From assembly GCA_012932295.1 (NCBI GenBank), contig JAAONU010000009.1, forward strand, positions 1,415,197 through 1,479,196: a DNA stretch of 64,000 nucleotides, read 5' to 3'. This document shows, in pieces, positions 14,763 to 27,344 of the stretch; positions within the stretch are counted from its first letter, which is position 1; each line of letters begins with the position of its first letter. This stretch comes from Cyclina sinensis (lineage: Eukaryota; Mollusca; Bivalvia; Venerida; Veneridae). The position numbers and the translations under genes are program-made. The notes below the pieces were generated by a model. That model worked only from the letters and a program-made list of their open reading frames with translations, made no database searches and was not told where the DNA came from.

Positions 14763-15157
14763 TGGTACCGTTATGATTCCTCGCTTTAATATCTGGAATG
14801 ACTAAGACCTGTATTTGTTTTGATATATCATTAGATCAATAGGTATTTATTACTGTACGCATCTGTATATTCATAATAATTGTGTATGGTTTCAATTATA
14901 TTCTAGGCTAGTATGTGTATTTTCTATTTTCTTGAAATTGAATTTCTTCATAAAACATTCAATCCTGTATATCAATAAGGATAACCCAAAATATTCAATG
15001 CCAATATCTATGAGTGTTGTGCCTTTAAATTATGTTTAATGTGAGTGTTTATCAATGAGTGCTCTTTATTACTCTTGTCTGTGTTTTTAATATATAATTA
15101 TATATGCGACCTATATGTGTCGTTATGAGGTGCTTTATATATGTTTTTGACATTCTT

Positions 15158-15490
15158 TTAAAGGGACGTACCCTAAAATTAAGAGTATTTCGTTTTCTGT
15201 CAGATCATATACATGGGAATGATACTGAATAATTATAACCCGACGTCAAGATGTCAGTAAAATATTTTAAGTACAACAAATTAACTAAAAAAAATAGTTT
15301 TTATACAGAAAGTTGCCATACCAATTTTGGGTAGAAAGTCATTCTAAATGAGTGATTTTTTTGTGTATTAATGCTTAAAGGAGATTTGAACATATTTCTT
15401 CTTTAAATTGTTTTTTTTTATTTTGTAGCGAAATGGGCCAATAAAAATATGCTGTATATTCTTAGTTAATTAAAGGGGATGTCCCTTTAA
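15158..15490. mobile_element. TIR element (MITE-like), copy 1
   Basis: The left end reads TTAAAGGGACGTACCC and the right end, read on the opposite strand, TTAAAGGGACATCCCC: terminal inverted repeats of about 25 bases with few mismatches. The 333-base interior carries no open frame, so this is a non-autonomous element. TTAA at both outer ends could be a TTAA target duplication (as for piggyBac-like elements) or simply part of the TIR. A second diverged copy lies at 36.6 kb and shares internal sequence (GATACTGAA...GTCAG...TTTATA). Confidence 0.7.
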
Positions 15491-15611
15491 CCCTTACCAT
15501 GCTAATTATCTAAAATGAACTTGTCCACCTTTTCAATCTGAACAGATCCATTAACTGTATATGGGGCTGCTGATTGAATATTTATAGACTGAATGGCGAC
15601 TAGTTCTGACC

Positions 15612-15906
15612 GGAGCGGATGTGGTCCAGTGGTTATGCGCTGGACTGGTAAACCAGGGGTTTCGAGTTCGATTCCCCGCTCCTCCACTAACATTACTATT
15701 TGTCTTTCGGCTGAGACGTTAAACCGAGGTCCCATGTATCAGTGCTATTACAAGGAGCATGCAAAAGAACCAGGTGTGTCTCTGGAATGGGATGCTTACT
15801 GTATCTTGCACTATCCCCCACAACATAAAATAACTAATCTCTCCAGGGGGCGTCGGTCATATGGGCAACCGGTACCGACGATAAATAAACTCAAATAGAT
15901 AGATAG
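15612..15906 (+). mobile_element. Full-length tRNA-derived SINE (family A)
   Basis: The head is tRNA-like: GGAGCGG acceptor-like start, a polymerase III box A (TGGTCCAGTGG, 15622-15632) and a box B (AGTTCGATTCC, 15665-15675), with an anticodon-loop-like CTGGTAA that would read as a GGT anticodon. A body of about 200 bases follows, including the phrase GAGACGTTAAACCGAG. The 3' end has a perfect CGTCGGT/ACCGACG hairpin and a GATA tetranucleotide tail. CTGACC flanks both sides (15606-15611 and 15909-15914), a possible short target duplication. Other copies in this window are at 33.0 (-), 35.3, 42.2 and 56.6 kb. Confidence 0.9.
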
Positions 15907-16020
15907 TGCTGACCATGATCAGACTGCACGGATGTGCAGCCGAACCTTGGTCTGCACTAGTCGCAAAGGCAGAGTCAACTGGTTCCAGCCGAGTAAGGGT
16001 TAATATATAATAACTATGAC

Positions 16021-16720
16021 TATATTTGATATTTGTTGACATTTTTGCCACACAGAACTCTTTATTATACATTTACTTTATACAGTCTGCATTACAAATG
16101 ATTATACATTAATGAAATATATAAGGAACATAGGTATATTTGACATTAGTTGACATTTTCTGCCACATATATGTTTCTTTTTCACAATTGTTTTATGTAG
16201 TCTGCATTGTGTTTTAGACATTAGTCGAATATATAAGAAAAATAGCTACTAGTATATTGGACATTTATTGATATTTTGTCACAAATGTGTCTTTTTTATA
16301 CAGTTCTTTTATGCAGTCTACATTACATATGTCTAAAACATTAATGCAATATTTAAAGAACATAACTGTTCATTGACATTTGTTGACATTTTGTGCCACA
16401 AATCTCTTCTGTTTTACTTTTATTTCATGCTGTATAAGTAACATATGCTTTGGACATTAATGACATATATAAGAAACATAACTATATTTGACATTTTTCG
16501 ACATTTTGTCACACATCTTTTTCTTTTATATTTTTATTACATGCCAGATATGTTACATATGTTTTAGACATAAATGAAATGTATAAGTAACATAACTGTA
16601 TTTGACATTTATTGACGATTTTGCCACACTTCTAGTACTTTTATATTTTAGTTCATGCAATTCATCAGTCTCCACTGTGCATTATTGAATTTCAAAATTT
16701 TAACTATATTTGACATTAAT
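16021..16720. repeat. Satellite of about 115 bp, six units
   Basis: The phrase TTGACATTTRTTGACATTTTG recurs with GACAT/GATAT at 16028, 16142, 16260, 16375, 16490, 16604 and 16712, that is, intervals of 114, 118, 115, 115, 114 and 108 bases. Each unit also contains TGCCACA, an ATGCAGTCT-like phrase and GACATTAATGAAATATATAAG-like sequence. It begins about 115 bases downstream of SINE copy 1. The last unit decays into unique sequence. Confidence 0.85.
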
Positions 16721-16940
16721 TCAGTGTCACTGTTTTATCTATATTTGGCAATTATTTCGTACAATATGTCAATATGAACTAGCCATAAATTCATTTTTAA
16801 CTATCATTTATCAGGAAAGCAAGAACAACAAAGATTTTGCTTTACCAAGGTTTGTGCAGGATTTTTCATCTGATTTAGACAATCACTTCATACTTACAGA
16901 TATCTTTGTAGCATTATTCTTTTGTTAACAATCTGCAGTG

Positions 16941-17152
16941 TGACGTCATATTGTATGAATTCAACTAGATATCTTGTAAATGATGTCATTCAACTGAGTA
17001 AAATCTGTGCTCAGTTATATCGCTAGAGAATTGTTTGAAACAAAGTGTTACGCGTTTTGACAAAAGAGGGCACTATGGGTGTGCATGACGTGACGTCAAA
17101 ATAAAGTAAAAAAGTAACTGCGACTATCGTTGGACGTTGTGTAAATGACGTT
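16941..17152. promoter_or_regulatory. Cluster of CRE-like TGACGTCA motifs
   Basis: Perfect palindromic TGACGTCA octamers occur at 16941-16948 and 17091-17098. The second is directly preceded by an overlapping TGACGTGACGT, and a further TGACGT half-site is at 17146. CREB/ATF bZIP proteins bind this motif. No gene start is recognised nearby, so a regulatory role is speculation. Confidence 0.25.
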
Positions 17153-17165
17153 GTATCCAAAACCA

Positions 17166-18108
17166 CTTACATGAAACCATGCATAGTTAATATATTATGC
17201 CGTCAGTATATGATATACATAGAACAATAATGCGGTGTTAGGAAAGACTGATTTGTGTAATTCTTTTAAAGGTCAAGTTTCGATAAAAAAAAACACCACC
17301 CATAACTCCTCTTTTTTGTAGTTGTCTGTCGTAAATATAAAAACTCAAACACATGTTAAACACTCATAATTAATCATTTGATATTATAAATGATAAAATT
17401 CGGCCATTCTTAAATTCAATATAAAGATTTAAGAACATTTTCAGATAGAATTGATAACAGGATTTCAGAAATACGTTTGCACACTCACTTTCTTTTAAAC
17501 TCAACGAATCTCTCCATAATGCACGTTTAGAATAGTTCATACGTAAAAGAAAGCCTTTTCCAAACATATACATTTATTTCAAATTGTGTGAAACGGTCAG
17601 TTTTTACCATAAATATAAATTATCCATTGGTATATAGGTGTTTTGTCAGTCCTAATGAAACATCTGCAATTCATTTATCTATGTTTGGCATAATACTGTG
17701 TCAAACAATTATAATACGACAAACTTATATGTGCTTATATATACATATACCTTTTGCCAAACGCTTAAAAAACACATTTGTAATTAAATAACTAAATTAA
17801 CTTGTATATATGTACTAGATCTTAATTTTGATGTGTTTTTTTTGTTTAAGCTCTTTAAGTCAGGTAGGTATACCAAATCTATAATCTGTCCTTATCTTTT
17901 ATTCACCCTATGCTGATTACCCAAATATAGTATTTCCTTAGAAATTTAAAAAGTAAAATTAAAGTTGTAGTTGAGGTAAAAACATTTGTTTTTACAAAAT
18001 AAACATAAAAATCCTAACTAAAAAACGACAATGTATCAGTTTCATATACTAAAGTACTGCAGAAGAAAATCGTTCAAAGACTGAATTGGTATCGTTTATT
18101 TCGGCGTC
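17166..18108. other. Gene-free stretch
   Basis: AT-rich sequence with no recognisable exon, RNA gene or element. Confidence 0.5.
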
Positions 18109-18109
18109 T

Positions 18110-18183
18110 CTCGGTCTGTCTGTCTCTCTGTGTGTCTGTCTCTCTTTGTTTCTCTCTCTCTCAATCACTCACTCACGCACTCA

Positions 18184-18240
<57 letters not shown>
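18110..18240. repeat. (CT)n microsatellite with TCTG leader
   Basis: TCTG/TCTC repeats grade into about 50 bases of nearly pure CT ending at 18239, with a CACT-rich interlude near 18165-18185. It is a length-variable locus by nature. Confidence 0.9.
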
Positions 18241-18296
18241 GCCAAAAACCTATTTCAGAATAAATTATTTAATATTCAGACAAATATATAGAGGAT

Positions 18297-18450
18297 ATTT
18301 GTTTGTTTTTGTGGAAGATGAGAATTTATTTCATCGAGTGAACACCATATGTGATATTTTCACGAGTGGCGCAGTCACGAGTGAAAATATCAACATATGG
18401 TGTTCACGAGATGAAATAAATTCCCATCTTCCACTAAAAAACAAACAAAT
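18297..18450. mobile_element. Fold-back (palindromic) element with arms of about 70 bases
   Basis: The left arm starts ATTTGTTTGTTTTTGTGGAAG and the right arm ends CTTCCACTAAAAAACAAACAAAT, its near-perfect reverse complement. Pairing continues inward through GAATTTATTTCATC, TGAACACCATATG and GATATTTTCAC to a centre near 18373, where CACGAGTG is present twice in direct orientation around GCGCAGT. The arms differ by only a few bases and one or two small indels. It has no coding capacity of its own; it is most likely a fold-back or MITE-type element. Confidence 0.8.
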
Positions 18451-19158
18451 TTTCTTTTTATTTTATGCCAACACGTCAAAAATGGGTTTTTTTATGACAT
18501 TTTTTATCAGGGCCTTCAATAAATTCCCCATGGTGAGCCCCAAATCAGTTAATGCGTACTTTGGTTACTCCGCACAAAAAAAGTGCAGACATTCTCCAAT
18601 ACATATGATAACTTTACTTCTGCTGAAATAAACTGAATACACTTTCATCAAATAATATTTATTTTTGTCTACACAGTTTATCAATATTTATTGAATTTTG
18701 CCATACATACTTTAATTATAAAAGCGGATTAATACTCAATATTCAATAGTTCGGGCACAAACATGTATTATCAAAATGGTAATTAACTGATTCAAAACAG
18801 TGTATTATCACTTTTATCTCACTGATATTTCCCTATATTTCATTGGTAGGCATAAAATAAGAATGCATCTCAGGAAGTCACATTATAAATCTCAAACCAA
18901 TAAATAAATTGATTAGAGTTGAAAGTACAGTTCAAAGATATGAAATATATTTCTCTACAACAAAACTGTAGAATTTAATTTAAAAAGCTGCATCCTTCCA
19001 ACATGAAAGATATTGTCTCAACATTTTCAGCTGTTTCAACTGATATTGAGGTTTACCATGCGTGTGTCTAGATTTTTTTATTATTAAGCAATGTCATTTT
19101 TTACATTTTGTCTCATTTATATTTGACATTTTCGTCAACCTTTGTTTCACTATCTGTT
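18451..19158. other. Gene-free stretch after the fold-back element
   Basis: An open frame entering from the palindrome runs to 18631 but has no recognised features. The rest is AT-rich with nothing identified. Confidence 0.45.
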
Positions 19159-19159
19159 A

Positions 19160-19612
19160 AATGTTGTTCTGCTATTCTGCTTATTTGCTGGAGTTGTTCT
19201 GCTATTCTGCCATCTTGCTGGAGTTGTTCTGCTATTCTGCCATTCTGCTGGAGTTGTTCTGCTATTCTGCTTATTTGCTGGAGTTGTTCTGCTATTCTGC
19301 CATCTTGCTTGAGTTGTTCTGCTATTCTGCCATCTTGCTGGAGCTGTTCTGCTATTCTGCTTATTTGCTGGAGTTGTTCTGCTATTCTGCCATCCTGCTG
19401 GAGTTGTTCTGCTATTCTGCCATCTTGCTGGAGTTGTTCTGCTATTCTGCCATCTTGCTGGAGCTGTTCTGCTATTCTGCTTATTTGCTGGAGTTGTTCT
19501 GCTATTCTGCCATCCTGCTGGAGTTGTTCTGCTATTCTGCCATTCTGCTGGAGTTGTTCTGCTATTCGGCTGTTCTGCTTATTTGCTGGAGTTATTCTGC
19601 AGTTCTGCTGTT
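19160..19612. repeat. 30-bp minisatellite, about 14 units
   Basis: The unit is GCTATTCTGC-(variable 10)-GAGTTGTTCT. Three main unit types differ in the middle: TTATTTGCTG (A), CATCTTGCTG (B) and CATTCTGCTG (C), in the order A B C A B B A B B B A B C, where the 8th and 12th B units carry CATCC. The final units near 19565-19612 are rearranged. Because 30 is a multiple of three and the unit has no stop in several frames, both strands stay open for 160-200 codons, for example decapeptide RIAEQLQQDG repeats on the - strand. No gene context supports translation. Confidence 0.9.
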
Positions 19613-19887
19613 CTGCCGAAGTTTTTCTTTCAACAGACAAAAGTGATTTACTAACAGTAAATAATGCAATAATGGTAACATGTATTTCACAAAAAATAGT
19701 CTTAGGCTAATGTTAAGTGTGCGAGATAATATATGCAATATGTATGACCATAAAATTGTTCTTTTAACAGAAAAAAATGTTTTGTTACAACATCTTAAAG
19801 CAGCATGTTTGCCGGAAAAAGTCTGTTTATGTTAATTGCCATAAAGATTCAAAGCCAAATGACCAAAAAATCATTTAGATTTAGCTA

Positions 19888-20014
19888 TTCTGTTATTCTG
19901 CTGGAGTTATTCTGCTATTCTGCAGGAGTTGTTCTGCTATTCTGCTGTTCTGCTATTCTGTTGGAGTTATTCTGCTATTCTGCTAGAGTTGTTCTGCTAT
20001 TCTACTATTCTGCT
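19888..20014. repeat. Second, shorter array of the same minisatellite
   Basis: Units built of TTCTGCTATTCTGC and GGAGTT(A/G)TTCTGC, clearly related to the 19.16-19.61 kb array but less regular. Some 275 bases of non-repetitive sequence separate the two arrays. Confidence 0.8.
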
Positions 20015-20761
20015 AACTTCACACAGACATCTTTGTTTAAGAGTTTCAAGAAGTCATCCCAAAACTGTGGCTCAAATATTGGAACAATTTCGAAACATAT
20101 GTTATGCCAATATAACTCTCTATAACTATCCCTGTTTGTCTGACAGAACTCATTGTAACTTGATTTATTTGTAATTTAGATAAATTAGTGAGCGCTCCTT
20201 AATCTGCTGTCGTTAATTTCATCTATATGTTCGGCTAGTTCTAAAGTGTAGTTCAAAAGATATGAATGTTTCCCTTCTGCTGTTTCTAACAATTTTGAGC
20301 TCTTTGATTAAAAATAATATGCATGTTGCCTTTGCTCTCAAATACTTGTGAATGAGTATAATTCATCTGATATTGATCTGTTTAAGTTAATTATTAAAAA
20401 CTGTTTTTTATTTGATCATTTAAACTTAATCCTCTCAAATACTAGACATAGTTGTCTGAATATGTATGTATGAATTAGTGCATGTATTCTTTTTCTAAAT
20501 TATTAAAAACTATTTGATATATGAGTGTTTTGACAAAAAGAGATTTCAGAATGCATAGAGAATGCAATATGTTTGTCTATCTCATATAAACTGTCTGACA
20601 CTTGTCACATTATATGAATTTGTTTGTCTAAGAATACACAGACTTGAAACTTTTGTTTTCGTCTAGCGTTATCCCGTTTGGAATCTGCTAGCGACACAAT
20701 GATGATGTTTTGCCTCACCGTTTCTGTCAACTGTTAAAGTTTATTGTTTATCGTCGGTAAC

Positions 20762-20812
20762 ATGACCGCCGCCACCATGACGAGTTTCGACAGTTTAGGT
20801 TGTAGAGGATAG
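20762..20812 (+). CDS. Possible tiny ORF with strong Kozak context (doubtful)
   Basis: GCCGCCACCATGA spans an ATG at 20777 and matches the consensus Kozak context at every position up to the ATG. An upstream in-frame ATG at 20762 gives a 16-residue peptide ending at the TAG at 20810. The local GC content is above the surrounding sequence. I recognise no product; it could be the start of a first exon, a 5' leader ORF or chance. On the - strand the same patch also has an ATG followed by GTGGCGGCG, so the strand is uncertain. Confidence 0.15.
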   Translation: MTAATMTSFDSLGCRG

Positions 20813-22177
20813 TGCAGTGAAGTGTCATTGATGAAGCAACTGGACCACTGATCCTTTCCGAACTCACATTTTGTCATTTCTCCAATACGTTATACTTTCT
20901 CATACTTTTTCGCGCCCTTTCCTCCATTTGCACAATTTCATATTGTCCGTATTATGTAAAACATTTTTTCCAGTTGAAATGTAACCATTACAAATTTCTT
21001 TATATTATACTATTTAACACTGTTCTGTACAATGCTTACACGAGGCTAACTATATAACACTTTCTGAACTCGAACAATTGTTTATATTGTCTGTCTGTCT
21101 GTATGTCTGTCTGGAATGCAAACTCATCTCAGAAACTGTATATGAACACGAATTTGACAATTATTCTTGATTTCTCGGAAAGTTTTGGTCAAACTATTAG
21201 TGGGAAAAGCGAATTAAATACATACTATTTTACTGCATTTCAAACAAAACAAACTATTATAATTGCAATTTAACTAAGTAAAACGTGTTTTCTTATTGGT
21301 TATAGAAATGATTTTATTTTACTAAATTATTTACATCAAATACAAATATATCAAATATTGCACGTACACACTTTGCAGACACGAATCGCGCAATCAATGA
21401 ATGAATCACTAATATGAAACGAAATGCTTTAATCAAGCAAACCGCGCCCATACTTGCTTGTTAATGAATCGAATTTCTTTGAGATAAGATTTCTCAAATA
21501 TCCCCCTACTACAATTATGCCTTATTCTTTGACATAAGTTTTTTACTCTCTAAATATTACCCTTTTTGAACTATCCCTTTCTTCAGCAGAAATCATTCGC
21601 AAAACGTGTAACTGTAATAAATTAACTTCAGGCAGACCAATGTACGCTCCCTTTAAGTTCTACTGTGAGTTCCAATCACAAAGATATATTCTACCAGTTC
21701 AAGAATACAGATCAGAACAAGGAAATTAAAATATTGACCTAAATCTCTTCAATGGCGTGGTAGCTGCATTATGTTGTTGTGGTAGGAAACATACATATTA
21801 TCCGTCAACAGTTAAAAAATATCTATAATCATATAAAACTGAAAAAAGTATGAGTTTGGACATAATTGAATGCCTTGGATTTATCAGTACTACATTTATA
21901 TGTTGTTGTTGTTTTGTTTCTATTGCCCATAGTTTATATCTGCATACACATCTATCTTTGCTAACTGATGCACCTTTTGTCTATTTTGTAATAAATCATA
22001 AACTTTTTTTCATCACATACTCATAATTTGGTCACATCTTTGTTGTTTCATCTTTTTATCTTTTGATTATACCTTCAACAACATATGTGTCTAGCTTCGT
22101 ACATTCCTATGCGGACATGTAGACAGACATATGCTGCGACGGTGAATAATGGGATGTCGTGATTGCTTACTTTGCAG

Positions 22178-22200
22178 AACAGAACAGAACAGAACAAATT
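22178..22200. repeat. (CAGAA)n short repeat
   Basis: Four tandem CAGAA pentamers. Short A-rich pentamer tails of this kind can mark the 3' ends of retroelements, but no body is recognised. Confidence 0.6.
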
Positions 22201-25200
22201 TTATCATGTGAGGTTAAAGACAAAAGATAAAGGTCAAAGATCAGATCATATACAGGAGACAAATGACATATATAATGCAATTTAATAACACATTTTTCAT
22301 TAATAGTTTTCAATACAAAATTCAGATCATGACATAGTCCAAACACGCAGACAGGAGGTTTGTGATTCCGACTAGAGAGTCAAACGCTGCCAGAGACTTT
22401 GTAAATTTGATAGACAGCTGTCACATTAAAATTACGGTCAAAGAGAAAACCGAAAGGCTTTTACTGTCGGACACGACCGAGCTTTCACTTTAAGTGTCTT
22501 GGATTCGAGTGCACGTCTAGCTGTCTTTAATATTCATTGATTTCATCAATTGAGAAAGAGCTGAATGTCAATTCGACATGTCTTTTGAGGGTGTTATTTT
22601 ATGGCTTATATTATCCAGAAATGTCTAGTTTCGTTAAATCCTTTTCTTTTCAAAGTCGTTCTATTCGCTGTGTTTCTCTTTTTGATAGGTGCTGTGTATT
22701 ACTTTTCATTATGCATTTTTGCGTCTTTCCCTTTTTCTTAATTACCTACGAAAACAAATTATATAGAGTTAAAATAAAAAAAAATGTCGTATGAAATTTA
22801 CCAAAGTTTTTAATATGTCTGAATTATTTTCAACTTACGCAATACCAGACCAGTAAAAACAGATTAAAGCAATTAACAAAAATATAAACGTTTAAAAGCC
22901 TTTGATATTAACTGGAACTAATGAAATTTGATCTTCGCGTTTGCAAGCAATGGAAACTTGTGCATCACCATTCACACATTTCTGACTTTGCAGTTTTAAC
23001 TGTGCCATCACGTACGAGTCGCATATTTACAATGTTTTGACTAGGTTTTGATGTTATTGCTCGATTTAACAGTCAGCCTCGATTTTATCTTCGAATTTAA
23101 TTGAAAAGAGAGACGATGTATTGAACGTTAATTGGCAATTAAAAATGGTAAGTTTGACTGTTAATTTAGATATGACTAATATTTCATTCATTGCACTTTT
23201 ATACAAAATGAATAAAAGCAGAGTTTTGTAAATAAATAAAGAAAGAAACCTGCTATTTTCATGTTTTTGCAAAAGATTCGGGTGTTCATCCGAAACTAAT
23301 GGACTTATTTTTCCCGACTCTTATCAGAAATAATACATTGTCTTTTTATTAGTTCAACATAAGGAATATGATCCAAGTGCGTAAATAATATATTGTTTAT
23401 AAACTTGATTTTGTTCTGAAATAAATGTTACGTCATCCTGAAGTGTTGCTTAATTTTGTTCTTCCATTTTATCCGGTTTGTGACATTTTCAGCACTTTAA
23501 TAAACGGAAAAATCTTTTTCAGTCAGGTCGGTGGGTGAGGGAGAAGGGAGGGGAGTCGTCTTCACCTTCAAAGAGAAAATTGGCAATTATTTTAGGACAG
23601 TAGTGTTCTTGTCAGAAAAGGATTACGTCCCTTGATTCGCAATCTACAACAGGTTTTTCCCAAAGGGGTGATTCAACAAACTGCACACTGACTGTTATGA
23701 TATAACGTTATGTTAACAAAACCAAATTTAACCAAGACCAGAGGACTTTTCAAATATTCGTATTTTAGTTATTAGAAATAGGATCGCTGCTAAAATTTCA
23801 TTGGTGGACAAAAAACATCGACATTTCATTAGTCACTTGCCACGAAGAACGGAAGGATTCTCGGAAACGAACACTTAGGGTTTCCGACTGAACCTAAATG
23901 TGAACTATTAAGTTTATATGCATTTTCAATTGCTTTACATTTTGAGCATTTGATATACATGAAAAAAAAAACGATGGCAAATCATAGGCGAAAATGTCGT
24001 AGATGTCGGATTCAACATTTTGTTGTTTTGCCTTTCGGTCATGGAAAGACGTTTTCTGCGCACACATCCTTCTCGCCAAATTACTTTACAAAGCCAGTAA
24101 TTTAACCGGTATTGCAGTGCTTGTGCTCAAATTGTCAGTGTATATTTTTCCAATTTCATGTGTCTTCGTACCACGGAACGGCCGCGTCTCAAAGGATATT
24201 TTCTGTGCGTCCGTATGTCCATGCAAAGAATATCACTTTTGACATAGTCTCAGTTAAAGAATGGAGGCTTCTTTTTTGAGAAGACGAAATCCATTTTACT
24301 AATTTTTTTTACATTGTCATAAAATCTTACGTTACTCCTGCTCAAAAATTCAAAATGACATGAAACCAGATGGTCAACTTTGAAACTTATATCCATAGTT
24401 TTATAGCATATGGCAAAAATCAGCCACCATACTTTCCCTAAGGTAAATAATAAATACACAAGAAAAGTACAGACATTCTGGAATTTCGAGACGGCATGGT
24501 GTCAAACCAAAAATGCTAGAGAAAATGAACACATCGTCTGCAAATGTGCATAGCTTCGTACGCTTTTGCGTTTACTGTTGTCAATAATTTTGCTAATTGC
24601 CTAAACAAATGCAACTCCGCATGATATCTATTTTTGACTCGTCATGTAGGACAAAACCAAGACTTGACTTCCGCTTTGTCCACAACCACATGAAACAACC
24701 GGCGGGCGCTTAATGGTCCATCTCGATCGTAGGAAATACTATCACAAAACACGTGTGTATTGAAGAGTCTTTCATCTACATTCAGTTAAAAGGGTGATAA
24801 ACGGTTTTTCGTGTTGTTCCTGGAAAAACAATCAAGTTTAAAACAAGAGACAACTAATTTACAGGGAAGCTATGTAACACTGGTGCTCAAATATGTGTTG
24901 GCGATTGATTGGTACAGTTTAAGAACTAATGTTCTAAAATAAGTTTATGCTTTAGATGAAGATATGCTCTTCTAAACTTGTGAGTGCAGATATGATGGCA
25001 TGAAAAAAACATTTCAACGATTTTGGGAATTTCCCTAGAGCACAAGGTACGCTTGTTTTGTTAACTAAGTCGTACCCTGTAATTCTAACTTCTGTTTTCT
25101 GACAAGCCTCTTGTTCGATCATAAACAGTCATGGTTCTCCTAATGTTTTCATCATTCCCTTGTGTTCGTTAACAATCCTGCCCGTTAAAGACTGTCAGGC

Positions 25201-27344
25201 ATCTCAGAGAGTCTTTAAAAATGTCACGTTACTTTTTCTTCCGCGGTTTACGATTTCTGACCAATGAAATAATTGTAAATATTCATCCAGCATTATCACG
25301 ATGTTTTTTCGGCTGCAAATTTGACTGGTCTTTTAAGCAGGTCAAAAGGTGCCTTTCAATTCACAGTTCACAGTCATTGCCTAACAATCAAAATTTATTA
25401 AAACGTTATCGGAAATAAAGTTCGTGATATGGAGGTACATCAGAGAATGCACGCACCAGACATGACCTTTAATATAAGATTTTAGAACAACTTCCAAAAT
25501 GGCTACTATGAGTCAATTACGTAGGTGCTAAATATTCATCACAGGAGTGTATGAGAAGCTTTTTTTTTGCTCCCACATTTTATCAGAAAAACGCGCCTGA
25601 AAAGGACTATCAGGCACTCCTGAAACGCTGACAAAAGGTCTGTTATTTATCAATAACTGAATAATATTTCCCTTAAAATGATGTCTGACACTTTGATATG
25701 CATTTTGCCAATAACTGAATAGTGTTTCTAACACGTTCTCATGCCATCTCGCGAGAGTTTTAACTGTCAACTGATTTGCTATGCTAATTTTCAGAATATT
25801 TTTAAAAGACGCTCCCGTATAATTTGAGGAGTCTGATCAATTATTTTTATTAATGTGTTATAAATTTGACAAGACTTGTACAACTTTATTGTTTTTCGAA
25901 TGGAGAGAGATGTGTGACTAAGAAAATAAAGCAATGGCAGAGAGACAATCCTTATTTGTCTACTGAAATTTAAGGTTCGTGGGATACATATTCTTACAGT
26001 GGATGGCACTTTTTCTTCTAAGTAGAGCTAGAAGTTACTTCCTATGTCTATATAGCACTATATACATTTGACTGTGTTGATATTTTATATTACATGATAT
26101 CACTTAAGATGGTTTTAAAAACAAGCATGGGCTGCATATCATAAAAAAATCAAATAAATAAATAAATAAAAAAAACCAGCCATGGCTTGTTAGTGTTTTT
26201 GGTAAACATATTTGTTTTTAAGTTAAACCCTTTCATTTCCGGATGCAGAAATGAGATCGTCTTTTGGTCAGTTAAAAATATAAGATGTATATTGGAACAG
26301 ATGGAACGACATACTGTGGTGCTTCCAAATGGCTGACAAAGGGACATTACGACAGACACAGTCGCCTGGTGGCTTGACTTCATAAAACAAAGTACACATA
26401 ACTAAACTACCTATTTTCCCGTATCCTTTCTGAAAATTTCATCTTTCACACTGGTGAAGGAAACTTTACCTAAGACAAAGATGGAGACGGTATTGAATGC
26501 AAGGTACACGAAAAAAATCCTTTTTATGCTTTACGACGGAACTTTGCAAAATATCGTACAGACATGAAACGCGGATTCTTCGTGCCTGTAATGGGGGACA
26601 TCAGTGGATTATCTACCCTGAATACTCTCTAATATGAAGAAAACTCGCTCTTCCTTTACTTATCATTCTGTTTGCCATGAAATTCTGTCCTTATTTATAA
26701 TATACAACATGTAAAAATATTTGAATAATACAAATTTTGATAAAGAAATCTTTTGTAATTCAGTAGGCTTAACGCCTCTCTGTGAAACAGCACTTTCCGT
26801 CAGCTTTCGGCAAATTCCGCTTCAGTCGAATGATGAAAATGTACACACTCATACTCAAAGATGAAAATATTCATAAGCAGTTGTCACACCTTTTGAGACC
26901 GAGGTCGATAATAAACACCATGTCCAGTTCATTCTTCTGTTGAAACTCAGACGGAACAATGTCTTATTTTCCTCCAGGTGAAGAACTGCCGCTTTAAACG
27001 TCTAAGACTGTATTGAGCAAGCGCAAATACTTTTTCCAATTTGTTTAAGCATTATTTTGTACGGGAAATCGATTGGTTCAGATTTCTGAATACAAGAAAA
27101 AAACTAAACCAAGGGAAATAATTCGAACACACCTTCTCAAGAAGAGTGTATGGATTATTTCTCCCGAACAAACAGTCTTACATTATTTAGGTATATTAAT
27201 TTATTATCAATTAATTACCTTTACCTAAATTTTCTTATTGATTAAGTTAATATATACGATATGCGTATTAGTTAATAAGTTTTTTTTTAAGAATAATTTT
27301 GGACTCTTTTAGCATCTATAAACTTTCTCACAAAAAATAGTGTA

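Larger units (their letters stand above)
20015..27340. other. Gene-free stretch
   Basis: No recognisable exon. Minor features are a TCTG run near 21.09 kb, a (CAGAA)n run at 22178-22200 and a GC-rich patch near 20.76 kb described separately. Imperfect direct repeats such as AATAACTGAATA at 25.65 and 25.71 kb are present. Confidence 0.5.

Noticed and set aside
15593..15898. 101-codon open frame
   Set aside because: It lies wholly within SINE family A; similar frames arise in every copy.
19108..19710. Repetitive 160-200-codon open frames on both strands
   Set aside because: They are a by-product of a stop-free 30-bp unit with period divisible by three; no promoter, splice or family evidence.
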